Shown piece by piece: positions 42,272 through 50,293 of a stretch of 64,000 nucleotides of DNA. Below the pieces are notes generated by a model, which searched no databases, was not told the origin of the DNA, and worked only from the letters and a program-made list of their open reading frames with translations. This DNA is from DATJIG01 sp050260515. Lineage in GTDB: Bacteria; Pseudomonadota; Alphaproteobacteria; SMXQ01. The stretch is taken from assembly GCA_050260515.1 (NCBI GenBank), contig JBLNCI010000048.1, positions 1-64,000 of the forward strand. The letters run 5' to 3'. The position numbers and the translations under genes are program-made. Positions within the stretch are counted from its first letter, which is position 1. Each line of letters opens with the position of its first letter.

Positions 42272-42308
42272 GGGCCGCCCGCCCGAAGGCGGGCGGCCCT
42301 TCTTTCTC
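42272..42308 (+). terminator. rho-independent terminator after the DsbA-like gene
   Basis: GGGCCGCCCGCC pairs perfectly with GGCGGGCGGCCC around a CGAA loop and is followed by TTCTTTCT. It lies 41 nt after the stop of the gene at 41958. Confidence 0.88.
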
Positions 42309-42636
42309 GTGACGGCGCGATCCCGGCGGACCACGCCTGGTCCCCTCGATCGCGCGGGTGACCGTTCGACGCCGAACCATCTCGTTTGGGTTGAATCCGC
42401 GGCCTGAAGCCCCTTCCGAAGCCCTGAAGAGACGCGCCGGTCTCCTAAAGAGACCGGCGGCCCGTCCCTGCCCCGCGAATCCCCGGATTTGAACTATCCG
42501 TGCCACTTGGTCACGGGCGTCGAGCCTTGACCGTGACTACGATGTGTCGGCGCGCACGATATTCGCGCGTCCAAACGACAGGCACGACGGCCGCACCGTC
42601 GGCCGAACAGGTATTCGGGCAGTCAGGGAGAGCGAC
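42309..42636. other. 328-bp gap with a 10-bp perfect hairpin
   Basis: No gene is supported between the terminator and the CheB-like gene. CGCCGGTCTC pairs perfectly with GAGACCGGCG (42435-42444 with 42450-42459) around CTAAA. It has no T-run, so it is more likely a leader or processing structure than a terminator. The promoter of the CheB-like gene should lie to its right. Confidence 0.5.
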
Positions 42637-43707
42637 ATGGCCACTTTCAACGTCGTCGTCATCGCAGCGTCGGCCGGCGGGCTCGACGCCCTCGAACAGA
42701 TCGTCGCCGAGATCCCGCGCGGCTTTCCCGCCGCGGTGATGGTCGTCCTGCATACGACGCCGGCCGCGGGCAGCGCGGTGCCGGAGATCCTCAACGGCGT
42801 CGGGCGCCTCCCGGCCGGCCTCGCCGAGGACGGCGAGCGCCTGAGCCCCGGCCGCATCTACGTCGCGCCACCCGATCGTCACATGATCGTCGACGGCGAC
42901 AAGATCCGGCTCGCGCTCACTCCGAAGGAGCACTTCATGCGTCCGGCGGCCGACCCTCTGTTCCGCTCGGCGGCGCGCTCATTCGGCCGCCGTGCCATCG
43001 GCATCGTCCTGTCGGGATCGGGCCGCGACGGCGCCGAAGGACTCGCCGCGATCAAGGCGGCGGGCGGCACCACGATCGTGCAGGACCCGAAAGACGCGCC
43101 ATTCTCCTCGATGCCGCTTTCGGCGCTCGCGGTCCGGTTGCCCGACCATTGCCTGCCGTCGCGCTACATCGCCTCGCTGGTCGAGCGGCTGGTCCGCCCC
43201 GATGGCGCGCCGGTGGTGACGCCGCGGACGTCGCTGCGCGGCCTCTCGGTGCTCGTGCTGGAGAGCGCGTCGGGCGGCGGAGTCACCGCGATGCTGCATC
43301 GGCTCGGCTGCGCGGTCGCGGGACCGGCGGCCGACCTCGCCACCGCGCTCGACATCGTGCGCCGTGACGGCGCGCGCCTCGACTGCGCGGTGCTCGACGT
43401 CGATCTCGCCGGCGGCATGGTGTACCCGCTGGCGGCGGCGCTACGCGCCCGCGGCGTGCCGCTTCTGTTCGCCGCGTGCGGCGCGACCGTCATCGCCGAG
43501 ACCTGGCGCTGGGTGCCGCGGATCCGCAAGCCGTTCGACGATGCCGACCTCCAGACGGTGCTCCAGGCCGCCCTCGACGGGACCAAACCCGCCGCGCTGC
43601 CGTCGAGCTTCGGCGCGACGGCGGTCGGCGCCATTCGTTACTCGTGGGAAACCGCCGAGGAAAACCGGGCGCGACGCGGCGCTGCCCAGCACGCCGGCCA
43701 GGACTGA
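42637..43707 (+). CDS. CheB methylesterase domain followed by a receiver domain
   Basis: A 356-residue protein. Residues 1-185 are a CheB-type methylesterase with the catalytic triad in place: Ser12 in AASAGG, His39 in VLHTTP and Asp131 in GSGRDGAEG. Residues about 198-315 are a receiver-like domain with Asp254 (AVLDVDL) and Lys298 (IRKPF). The usual N-terminal acidic pair is reduced to a single Glu (VLVLESA). Classical CheB has the receiver first, so the order is reversed. No che operon or chemoreceptor gene is near. It may act outside chemotaxis. Confidence 0.88.
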   Translation: MATFNVVVIAASAGGLDALEQIVAEIPRGFPAAVMVVLHTTPAAGSAVPEILNGVGRLPAGLAEDGERLSPGRIYVAPPDRHMIVDGDKIRLALTPKEHFMRPAADPLFRSAARSFGRRAIGIVLSGSGRDGAEGLAAIKAAGGTTIVQDPKDAPFSSMPLSALAVRLPDHCLPSRYIASLVERLVRPDGAPVVTPRTSLRGLSVLVLESASGGGVTAMLHRLGCAVAGPAADLATALDIVRRDGARLDCAVLDVDLAGGMVYPLAAALRARGVPLLFAACGATVIAETWRWVPRIRKPFDDADLQTVLQAALDGTKPAALPSSFGATAVGAIRYSWETAEENRARRGAAQHAGQD

Positions 43708-43785
43708 ACATCCGCCAGCCGGACGAAGCTCGGCGGTGGGAACGCGCGCGACGCCCCGGACTTGAGTCCGTCCGGAGGTGTCGCC

Positions 43786-44673
43786 ATGCGCATTCATCAT
43801 CTCAACTGCGGGACGATGTGCCCGATCGGCGGATCGCTGCTGTACTACCCGAGCGACGCCGATGCGGCGCGCCGTCGGCTCGTCTGCCAGTGCCTGCTGA
43901 TCGAGACCGATCACAACGGGCTCGTCCTGGTCGACACCGGCTTCGGGCTGCGCGACGTGCGCCATCCGGAAAGCCGCATCGACCGCATGTTCCGCACGCT
44001 GAACGGAATCTGCCTGCGCGAGGAAGATACCGCGATCCGCCACATCGAGCGGCTCGGCTTCTCCGCGCGCGACGTGCGCCATATCGTCCTCACCCACCTC
44101 GACTTCGATCACGCCGGCGGCATCGAGGACTTCCCCGAGGCGAAGGTCCACCTGCTCGACATCGAGCTGCGCAGCGCGCGCGAGGAGCGCAACGGCTTCA
44201 TCGCCTCACGGCGCTACAGCCCGTCGCAGTGGGACCATGACGTTCACTGGCGGACGTACGCAGCCGTCGGCGAGCGCTGGTTCGGGTTCGAGACGGTGCG
44301 CAAGATCGATGGGCTTCCGCCGGAGATCCTGCTCGTGCCGCTGGTCGGGCACACCCGCGGCCACTGCGGAGTGGCCGTCGCGACCGAGAGCGGCTGGCTC
44401 CTGCACGCGGGCGATTCCTATTTCTTCCACGGCGAGATGGACGTCGCGCACCCACACTGCACGATCGGGCTTCGCGTCTACCAATGGATGATGCAGGCGA
44501 ATCGCGACGCGCGGCACCGCAACCAGCAGCGACTCCGCGACCTCCTGCGCGACCACGGCTCCGAGGTGTCGCTGTTCTGCTCGCACGATCCGACCGACCT
44601 CCTGCGCTTCGCCGGCAAGTCGCCGTACGGCACGGTCAGCGGCGAGCAGCTTCGCGCGGTCGGCTCGCGTTAG
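43786..44673 (+). CDS. metallo-beta-lactamase-fold hydrolase, AttM/AiiA lactonase-like
   Basis: A 295-residue MBL protein with the dinuclear zinc motif THLDFDHAGG and later ligands in GHTRGHCG and HAGDSYF. Overall length and the N-terminal LNCGTMCPIGG resemble N-acyl-homoserine lactonases of the AttM/AiiB group. Substrate cannot be settled by eye, and many relatives act on other lactones. GGAGG precedes the ATG at 43786. It converges on the MFS gene with a 21-nt gap. Confidence 0.85.
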   Translation: MRIHHLNCGTMCPIGGSLLYYPSDADAARRRLVCQCLLIETDHNGLVLVDTGFGLRDVRHPESRIDRMFRTLNGICLREEDTAIRHIERLGFSARDVRHIVLTHLDFDHAGGIEDFPEAKVHLLDIELRSAREERNGFIASRRYSPSQWDHDVHWRTYAAVGERWFGFETVRKIDGLPPEILLVPLVGHTRGHCGVAVATESGWLLHAGDSYFFHGEMDVAHPHCTIGLRVYQWMMQANRDARHRNQQRLRDLLRDHGSEVSLFCSHDPTDLLRFAGKSPYGTVSGEQLRAVGSR

Positions 44674-44694
44674 GCGGGGTCGGTACGCGCCGCC

Positions 44695-46167
44695 TCAGCG
44701 GCCGCGGCCGCGACGGCCCTCGTTTCCGGCCATCTCGGCGCCGTCGCTCGACCTGAGACGGGCGAAGCCGACGATCGCGAGCATCGGCATCGCGCCTACG
44801 ACCATGAACGCAATGTGGAAGTCGCGCGGCGTGATCTCGGTCGCGCCGCCGACCACCACCGCGAGCGTTGTCGCTGCGATCGCCACGCCGAAGCTGCTCG
44901 AGAGCTGCTGGATCACGCTCGCCATGCTGGTGCCCCGGCTCATCGTCTCCGGCGTCAGGTCGGCGTAGGCGAGCGCCTGGACGTTGGTGAACTGCGTCGC
45001 CCGGATGACGCCGTACAGCACGAGATAGGCCAACATGAACCAGTGCGGCGTGTCGGGCTGGAACAGCGCCATTCCGCCGATCATCAGCCCGAGCAATCCG
45101 GCGTTGTAGACCAGCAGATTGCGAAATCCGAACCTCCTCGCGACCCGCGTCGCGACCGTCTTCATGCCGATCGCGCCGATGCTGGTGACGAAGGTGATGA
45201 ATCCGGACGCGATCGGCGCCAGCCCGAATCCCACCTGCAGCATGAGGGGCAGCAGGAACGGCACGGCGCCGATGGCAAGGCGGCAGAGCCCTCCCGAGAC
45301 GGTCGATGCGCGGAAGGTGCGCAGCCGGAACAGGTTGAGATCGAGCACCGCGTTGGTGCGGCCGAGCGCGTGCCACGTGTACAGGGCGAGCAGCACCGCG
45401 GCCGCGACGAACAGCCCGACCAGCACCGGCGACGAGACCAGTGGATGGCCGAGATTCTCGATCGAGAACTGGAACAGCGCGAGCCCCGCGCCGACGATGA
45501 CGAAGCCGCGGAAGTCGAAGCGCGGGGGCGGCGGCACCTCGAAGTTCGTCACGTACCGCAGCGCCATCAGGATGCCGAGGATTCCGATCGGCAGGTTGAT
45601 GAAGAATATCCAGTGCCACGACATGTACGTCGTGAAGAAGCCGCCGACGATCGGACCGACTGCCGGCGCGACCAGCGCCGGGATCGACACGAACGCCATC
45701 GCCGACAGGAGCTGGTCCTTCGGGAAGCTACGCACCAGGATCAGGCGGCCGACCGGCGTCATCAGCGCGCCGCCGAATCCCTGCACGATCCGCATCGCGA
45801 CCATCTGCGACAGGCTGGTCGATAGGCCGCAGATTGCGGAGCTCAGGGTGAAGATCGCAATCGCGGCGCAAAACACTCGGCGCGGGCCGAAGCGGTCGGC
45901 GATCCAGCCGCTGATCGGGATGAACACCGCGAGGCTTATCAGGTAGCTGGTGATGGCGACGTTGAGGTGGAGCGGACTCTCGCCGAGGCTCTCGGCGATC
46001 TGCGGCAGCGACGTCGTGATGACCGTCGAGTCGAGCTGGTTCATGAACATCCCGCACGCGACCACCCACCGCACCATGATGTTGGCGGTGGAGGTGGACG
46101 CTGTCGCGGGGGCGGCGGCGGGATCGGGCGGGATGGCGGCGTCGGCTGTCCTGGCGGTATCCGGCAT
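44695..46167 (-). CDS. DHA2-family MFS drug efflux transporter (14 TM)
   Basis: A 490-residue major facilitator with about 14 helices. DHA2 motifs include GWIADRFGPRRVF in loop 2-3 and RIVQGFGGALMTPVGRLILV in helix 4. The LDSTVITTSLPQIA start of helix 1 is typical of EmrB/HsrA-type multidrug exporters. Divergent from the amidohydrolase gene across 252 bp that should hold both promoters. No membrane-fusion protein gene is adjacent. Confidence 0.9.
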   Translation of the reverse strand: MPDTARTADAAIPPDPAAAPATASTSTANIMVRWVVACGMFMNQLDSTVITTSLPQIAESLGESPLHLNVAITSYLISLAVFIPISGWIADRFGPRRVFCAAIAIFTLSSAICGLSTSLSQMVAMRIVQGFGGALMTPVGRLILVRSFPKDQLLSAMAFVSIPALVAPAVGPIVGGFFTTYMSWHWIFFINLPIGILGILMALRYVTNFEVPPPPRFDFRGFVIVGAGLALFQFSIENLGHPLVSSPVLVGLFVAAAVLLALYTWHALGRTNAVLDLNLFRLRTFRASTVSGGLCRLAIGAVPFLLPLMLQVGFGLAPIASGFITFVTSIGAIGMKTVATRVARRFGFRNLLVYNAGLLGLMIGGMALFQPDTPHWFMLAYLVLYGVIRATQFTNVQALAYADLTPETMSRGTSMASVIQQLSSSFGVAIAATTLAVVVGGATEITPRDFHIAFMVVGAMPMLAIVGFARLRSSDGAEMAGNEGRRGRGR

Positions 46168-46419
46168 TCTTGCGTGGCGCGCGCGCCTGTCTCCTAACCC
46201 CTTCTCGGGCCTGCCCGTTGCGGGCGAGTGCTGTGGTGCCGCGGATGTTCCGGGACGACAACGGCTCCACGCGGGGCGTCGCTCCCGGTGTATATTTCCG
46301 TCACGGCTGTGAGGCGGCCGAACGAACTATAACATCCGGCCTCCCGCGGTGGAACCGCCGGAGGCACCGGACGACGACGGGCACAAGACCACGGCCCAAA
46401 ACACGACGGGGAGGTCACC

Positions 46420-47925
46420 ATGTGCGTGCTCTGCGACAGCGGCGAGTCGCTCGCCGACACCGTTCGCCGATACGGCTTTCCGCCTCCTCCGCCGCTCTCG
46501 CGGCGCCGTCTGATAATGAGCGCCGGCGTGATGGCCGGCGGCATGGCGGCGCAGGGCTTGACCGGCGGCGCACTGGCGCAGGGTGCCGCGGCCGCCGATC
46601 CCGAGCTCGCGCGCGTGCAAGCGCAGCGCAGGATCCTCCTGAAGGGCGGCATCGTACTGTCGCTCGATCCGCAGGTCGGTGACTTCGCCGAGGGCGACGT
46701 CCTGATCGAGGACGGACGAATCCGCGAGGTGCGGCCCGGCATCTCCGCGTCGCCTGAGACCACCGCGATCGTCGACGCGACACATCGCATCATCATCCCG
46801 GGATTCGTCGATACCCACAGCCACTCGTACCAGGGGCTGCTGCGCGGGACCTTGCCGAACGGCCGTGTCCAGCCGGAGTACGACCGCGACATCCAGAACA
46901 ACATCACGCTGCATTACCAGCCGGAGGACGCCTACGCCGGAGTGCTGATCACCGTCCTCGCCATGCTCGACATGGGCACGACGGGAGTCGTCGACATCTC
47001 CCAGGCGAACCATTCCCCCGAGCACAGCGATGCCATGATCCAGGCGCTGCGTGACGCCGGGATCCGCGCCGTGTTCGCCTACTCTCGTGGCGCCGGTCCG
47101 AAGGCGCAATATCCGCAGGACATCGCCCGGCTGCTCAAGACCCACTTCAACTCGCCGGATCAGTTGCTGACTCCGGCCATGGCGACGAGCCTCGATCCCA
47201 AGTCGTTCCTCGCCGCGCGCGAGGCAGGCGTCCGCGGCGTGCTGCACATCCGGCTCAACTCAAATGCCCTGATCGAGCTCGCCAAAGCCGGCGTCCTGCG
47301 CGACGGCGACGAGTTCATCCACTGCACGCACCTCAACGACGAGGCGTGGACGGTGATCCGCGACCACGGGGCGCGGACGTCCCACTCGCCGCCGCTCGAG
47401 ATGGCGATGGGCCACGGCTATCCCGCGATCCAGGACGCCCTCGACCACGGCGTGCGCCCGAGCCTGAGCTGCGACCATGCGGCGACGGTCGGGATGGACA
47501 TGTTCGGCATGATGCGCACGGCGTTCAACCTGCAGCGCCTTGCAGCCCAGCAGCGGACGATGAAGAAGGAAGACGGCGTGCCGCCCCTCCTCACCTGCCG
47601 CGAGGTGCTGGAGTTCGCGACGATCAACGGCGCGCGCTGCGCGGCGCTCGACGGCCGGATCGGCACGCTCACGCCCGGCAAGGAAGCGGACATCGTCATG
47701 CTCAAGGGCGACGAGATCAGCGTCTGGCCGCTCAACAACGCCCCGAGCGCCGTCGTGAACCTGATGAACCCGAGCCACGTCGAGAACGTGTTCGTGGCCG
47801 GCAAGGTCCGGAAATGGCGCGGGCGGCTGGTGGGCGTCGACGTCGCGCGCGTCCTCAAGACGGTCGCGGACTCCCGCGACGCGGTGCTCAAGCGGGCCAA
47901 TTTTACGGTCGGCATGGTGGAATAG
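46420..47925 (+). CDS. secreted amidohydrolase (TRZ/ATZ/cytosine-deaminase-like)
   Basis: A 501-residue metal-dependent hydrolase. PGFVDTHSHSYQG carries the HxH metal motif (133 and 135), HCTHLNDEAW the third His, and SLSCDHAAT the Asp region. The C-terminus GTLTPGKEADIVML is typical of the superfamily. The N-terminus is odd: MCVLCDSGES contains CxxC, and a Tat-like segment SRRRLIMSAGVMAGG follows at 27-41, so export by the TatABC system in this window is likely. Substrate unknown. It could be a hydrolase for a chlorinated or cyclic amidine compound. Confidence 0.85.
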   Translation: MCVLCDSGESLADTVRRYGFPPPPPLSRRRLIMSAGVMAGGMAAQGLTGGALAQGAAAADPELARVQAQRRILLKGGIVLSLDPQVGDFAEGDVLIEDGRIREVRPGISASPETTAIVDATHRIIIPGFVDTHSHSYQGLLRGTLPNGRVQPEYDRDIQNNITLHYQPEDAYAGVLITVLAMLDMGTTGVVDISQANHSPEHSDAMIQALRDAGIRAVFAYSRGAGPKAQYPQDIARLLKTHFNSPDQLLTPAMATSLDPKSFLAAREAGVRGVLHIRLNSNALIELAKAGVLRDGDEFIHCTHLNDEAWTVIRDHGARTSHSPPLEMAMGHGYPAIQDALDHGVRPSLSCDHAATVGMDMFGMMRTAFNLQRLAAQQRTMKKEDGVPPLLTCREVLEFATINGARCAALDGRIGTLTPGKEADIVMLKGDEISVWPLNNAPSAVVNLMNPSHVENVFVAGKVRKWRGRLVGVDVARVLKTVADSRDAVLKRANFTVGMVE

Positions 47926-48059
47926 AGCGCCTCCCGCAGGTGTTGATCCAAGGGGCGTGTACGTCGCGAGCTGCCGGCCTGGCAGCCCGCCGCCAGGCCC
48001 CTCCGGGCCCGGACAGAAGATTGCCCGGGCCGATGATCCGCACGACAAGGGAGGACACG

Positions 48060-48458
48060 ATGATACGACAGAACACCGTAGTTGGCTTGGCGCTCGCCGC
48101 CGCGCTCGCGATGACAGGCACAGCGCATGCCGAGACTGACGCCGCAAAGGAGGTCAGCACAGCCGCCCAGCATGCCGGGTTCGCCAATAAGGCGTCGGAC
48201 ATGAAGGCGGTGCAGATGCACCTCCAGCACGTCGTCAATTGCCTCGTGGGACCGAACGGACAGGGCTTCGATACCAAGCAGGCCAATCCCTGCAAGGATC
48301 AGGGCAGCGGCGCCATTCCCGACACCACCGATGCCGCACAGAAGAAGCGCCTCAGCGACGCCCTGGCCAAGGTGAATTCCGGGCTCAAGCAGACCGATGT
48401 CGCCGCCGCGCAAAAGGACGCGGCAGACGCGCAGGCATTGCTGAGCTCCCAGATGTGA
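48060..48458 (+). CDS. small secreted protein with HLxHVxNC signature, paralogue 1
   Basis: A 132-residue protein with a cleavable signal peptide (cut expected after GTAHA, residue 24). The mature part shares a strong block with the product at 49885: AxHAG, VQMHLxHVxNCLVGPNG, GFD, NPC and GAIPD. The two cysteines (61 and 78) could form a disulfide, and the His pair could bind metal or haem. There is no CxxCH haem motif. GGGAGG precedes the ATG. I do not recognise a named family. Confidence 0.8.
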   Translation: MIRQNTVVGLALAAALAMTGTAHAETDAAKEVSTAAQHAGFANKASDMKAVQMHLQHVVNCLVGPNGQGFDTKQANPCKDQGSGAIPDTTDAAQKKRLSDALAKVNSGLKQTDVAAAQKDAADAQALLSSQM

Positions 48459-48512
48459 GCGAGGTGGGCGGCACAGCCGCCCACCCTCTCCGCACGGCGG
48501 ATTCCGCGACGG

Positions 48513-49262
48513 TCAGACGCGCGCCGGCGCCGCGGCTTTCCGCAACACGTTCACGCGGAAGCACTGGTTGAACACCAGCGCCCCGTCGCGCCGCTCGGCG
48601 TTGCTCTCGAACCGCCGGCGCACGTCGTCGGGCTGCGCGTCGAAGCGCGCACGCCGTTTCTCGTCGCGGTCGATCTGATCCGCCTTCCATTCGTCGAAGT
48701 CGGCGAACCGGCGCTCCGTCCGGTACATGACCTCGCGCTCGGCGCACACGCGATCGGCCTTCGAGAGCGCCGCATAGGCCGCGGTGCGCACCGCCGTCTC
48801 GTCATTCACGAGGCAGGTCGCGTCGTGGTAGTTGCCGGACGCGACCGGCTCCATCACGTAGAGCACGCCGTCGGGCTTCAGCACGCGCAACGCCTCCCCG
48901 ATCGCCCTCACCGGATCGCCGATGTGATGGAGGCTGTTCGAGAACGCGACCGTGTCGAAGCTGGCGTCGGGAAACGGCAGCGCTTCCGCGCTCGCCACGC
49001 GGAAGTCCACCGTGACGCCCGCCTCGGCCGCGGCCGCCTTCGCCTTCGCGATCGCGCGCTCCTTGACGTCGATACCGGACACCTGCCGGAACAGAGCGGC
49101 GAGGCTCCGGGTAAACTTCCCCTCTCCGCAACCGATATCGAGCGCCGCCTCGCCGCCCGGCAGAAGCTCGGCGGCGATCTTTGCGTTGGTGGTCAACGGC
49201 AGCGCGCGAATCTCGTCGTTGCTCGGCTTGAGCGCGCGCTGCGCCGCTTCGTCAATCGTCAT
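48513..49262 (-). CDS. class I SAM-dependent methyltransferase
   Basis: A 249-residue methyltransferase. Motif I is ALDIGCGEGKFTRSL, followed by GIDVKERAIA and the FDTVAFSNSLHHI/GEALRVLKPDGVLYV segments typical of the UbiE/Methyltransf_11 group. Substrate unknown. The ATG at 49262 is used; the frame stays open far upstream, but that part lies in the dispersed repeat and has no domain. Confidence 0.85.
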   Translation of the reverse strand: MTIDEAAQRALKPSNDEIRALPLTTNAKIAAELLPGGEAALDIGCGEGKFTRSLAALFRQVSGIDVKERAIAKAKAAAAEAGVTVDFRVASAEALPFPDASFDTVAFSNSLHHIGDPVRAIGEALRVLKPDGVLYVMEPVASGNYHDATCLVNDETAVRTAAYAALSKADRVCAEREVMYRTERRFADFDEWKADQIDRDEKRRARFDAQPDDVRRRFESNAERRDGALVFNQCFRVNVLRKAAAPARV

Positions 49263-49409
49263 CCCGGTCCTCCACCGCCGTGCTGTCGCTTGGCCCCGCT
49301 GAAGGTGCCGTGCCAGCGCCCGCGTCGCAAGCGCCCAGCCGCGGCCCAACACCATTGATTCCGTTCGCACGGCGGCGACTTTCCACAAGCCCCGCCCGGA
49401 GCCAGCCAG

Positions 49410-49707
49410 ACTTTCCACAGCCCCCTTGTGCCTCCCGTTCCCTGCGCGCACAGTGGACGCATCGCGACAAGCGAGGGGAGCTATTGCGCATAGCGCTCCC
49501 GATTGAAGCGATGAAGCCGCGAGCGATCGCCTCCGACAATGAGGACGGCTGCGGCGGATGAGTTGAGAGGCAACGGCGCTTCCCCTTCGGGTCGCGACGC
49601 GTTTCTTCTTCGGTACCGACATAACCCAGCGTCGCGATCCGCGACCGAGGAAGCAATCGGCGGCCTTGGCTACGCTTTCAACGCAGCGTGGCACTCTGCC
49701 GACCCTC
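49410..49707. repeat. dispersed ~300-bp repeat, copy B
   Basis: Second copy of 17363-17662 in the same orientation, with matching ends (ACTTTCCACAGCCCCCTTGT ... GCCGACCCTC). Inside, GGGGAGCTATTGCGCATAGC followed by GCTCCC forms an imperfect hairpin, and TTCGGTACCGACATAACCCA is shared. An extra TTTCCACA motif lies just left of it (about 49380). The 622-bp gap between the methyltransferase and the gene at 49885 is mostly this repeat plus the hairpin at 49807. Confidence 0.75.
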
Positions 49708-49806
49708 GTGGAGAAGGAAAAAGGTGGATTTAGCTGAATCCGCTGACGACGACGTGTGTCCGCGCGGCGTTTAGCAAACACGCGCGGGCCCACCGGCCCC
49801 TCACCA

Positions 49807-49839
49807 GCCCCCCGCTCCCCTCAGAAAGGAGCGGGGGGC
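49807..49839. repeat. perfect 12-bp hairpin in the leader of the secreted-protein gene
   Basis: GCCCCCCGCTCC pairs with GGAGCGGGGGGC around a 9-nt loop. It lies 45 nt before the ATG at 49885 and about 100 nt after repeat copy B, like the hairpin at 17760-17789 after copy A. It could be an attenuator-like leader structure or part of a composite repeat. Confidence 0.6.
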
Positions 49840-49884
49840 GCGGGCCGAGCGCCACCATCGATCACTCGCCTGAAGGAGCACGTC

Positions 49885-50280
49885 ATGACCCTGAAGAGCA
49901 TTCCCGCCGTGTTCGGCATCGCAGGAATGGCCGCGATGGCGATTTCGTCCCAAGCCGTCGCCGACACCGCGCAGGAGATCCGTACCGCGGCCGAGCATGC
50001 CGGGCTGGCCACCCAGGCGACGAGCAAACGCACGGTGCAAATGCACCTGCATCACGTCATCAACTGCCTCGTCGGACCGAATGGCGACGGCTTCGACGCA
50101 AGCGCGGGCAACCCCTGCGACGGTCAGGGCGACGGCGCGATTCCGGACAGCAGGGACGGCGCGCAACGGCAGCGGCTCAACGATGCGCTGCTCAAGGCCA
50201 CCAACGGCCTCGGCCAGCCCGATCTCGGTTATGCCCAGAGAGACGCGGCCGATGCGCAGGCGGTGCTGTCGGGGATGTAG
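49885..50280 (+). CDS. small secreted protein with HLxHVxNC signature, paralogue 2
   Basis: A 131-residue paralogue of the product at 48060. A signal peptide (cut near SQAVA) and the VQMHLHHVINCLVGPNGDGF block are present, with cysteines again at 61 and 78. AAGGAG lies about 6 nt before the ATG at 49885. The two copies are on the same strand, separated by a methyltransferase gene on the other strand and by repeat copy B. Function unknown. Confidence 0.8.
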   Translation: MTLKSIPAVFGIAGMAAMAISSQAVADTAQEIRTAAEHAGLATQATSKRTVQMHLHHVINCLVGPNGDGFDASAGNPCDGQGDGAIPDSRDGAQRQRLNDALLKATNGLGQPDLGYAQRDAADAQAVLSGM

Positions 50281-50293
50281 CCGTGCGATCCGT

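Noticed and set aside
49263..49793. N-terminal extension of the methyltransferase
   Set aside because: The extension is encoded by the dispersed repeat and shows no domain; the methyltransferase fold starts just after the ATG at 49262.
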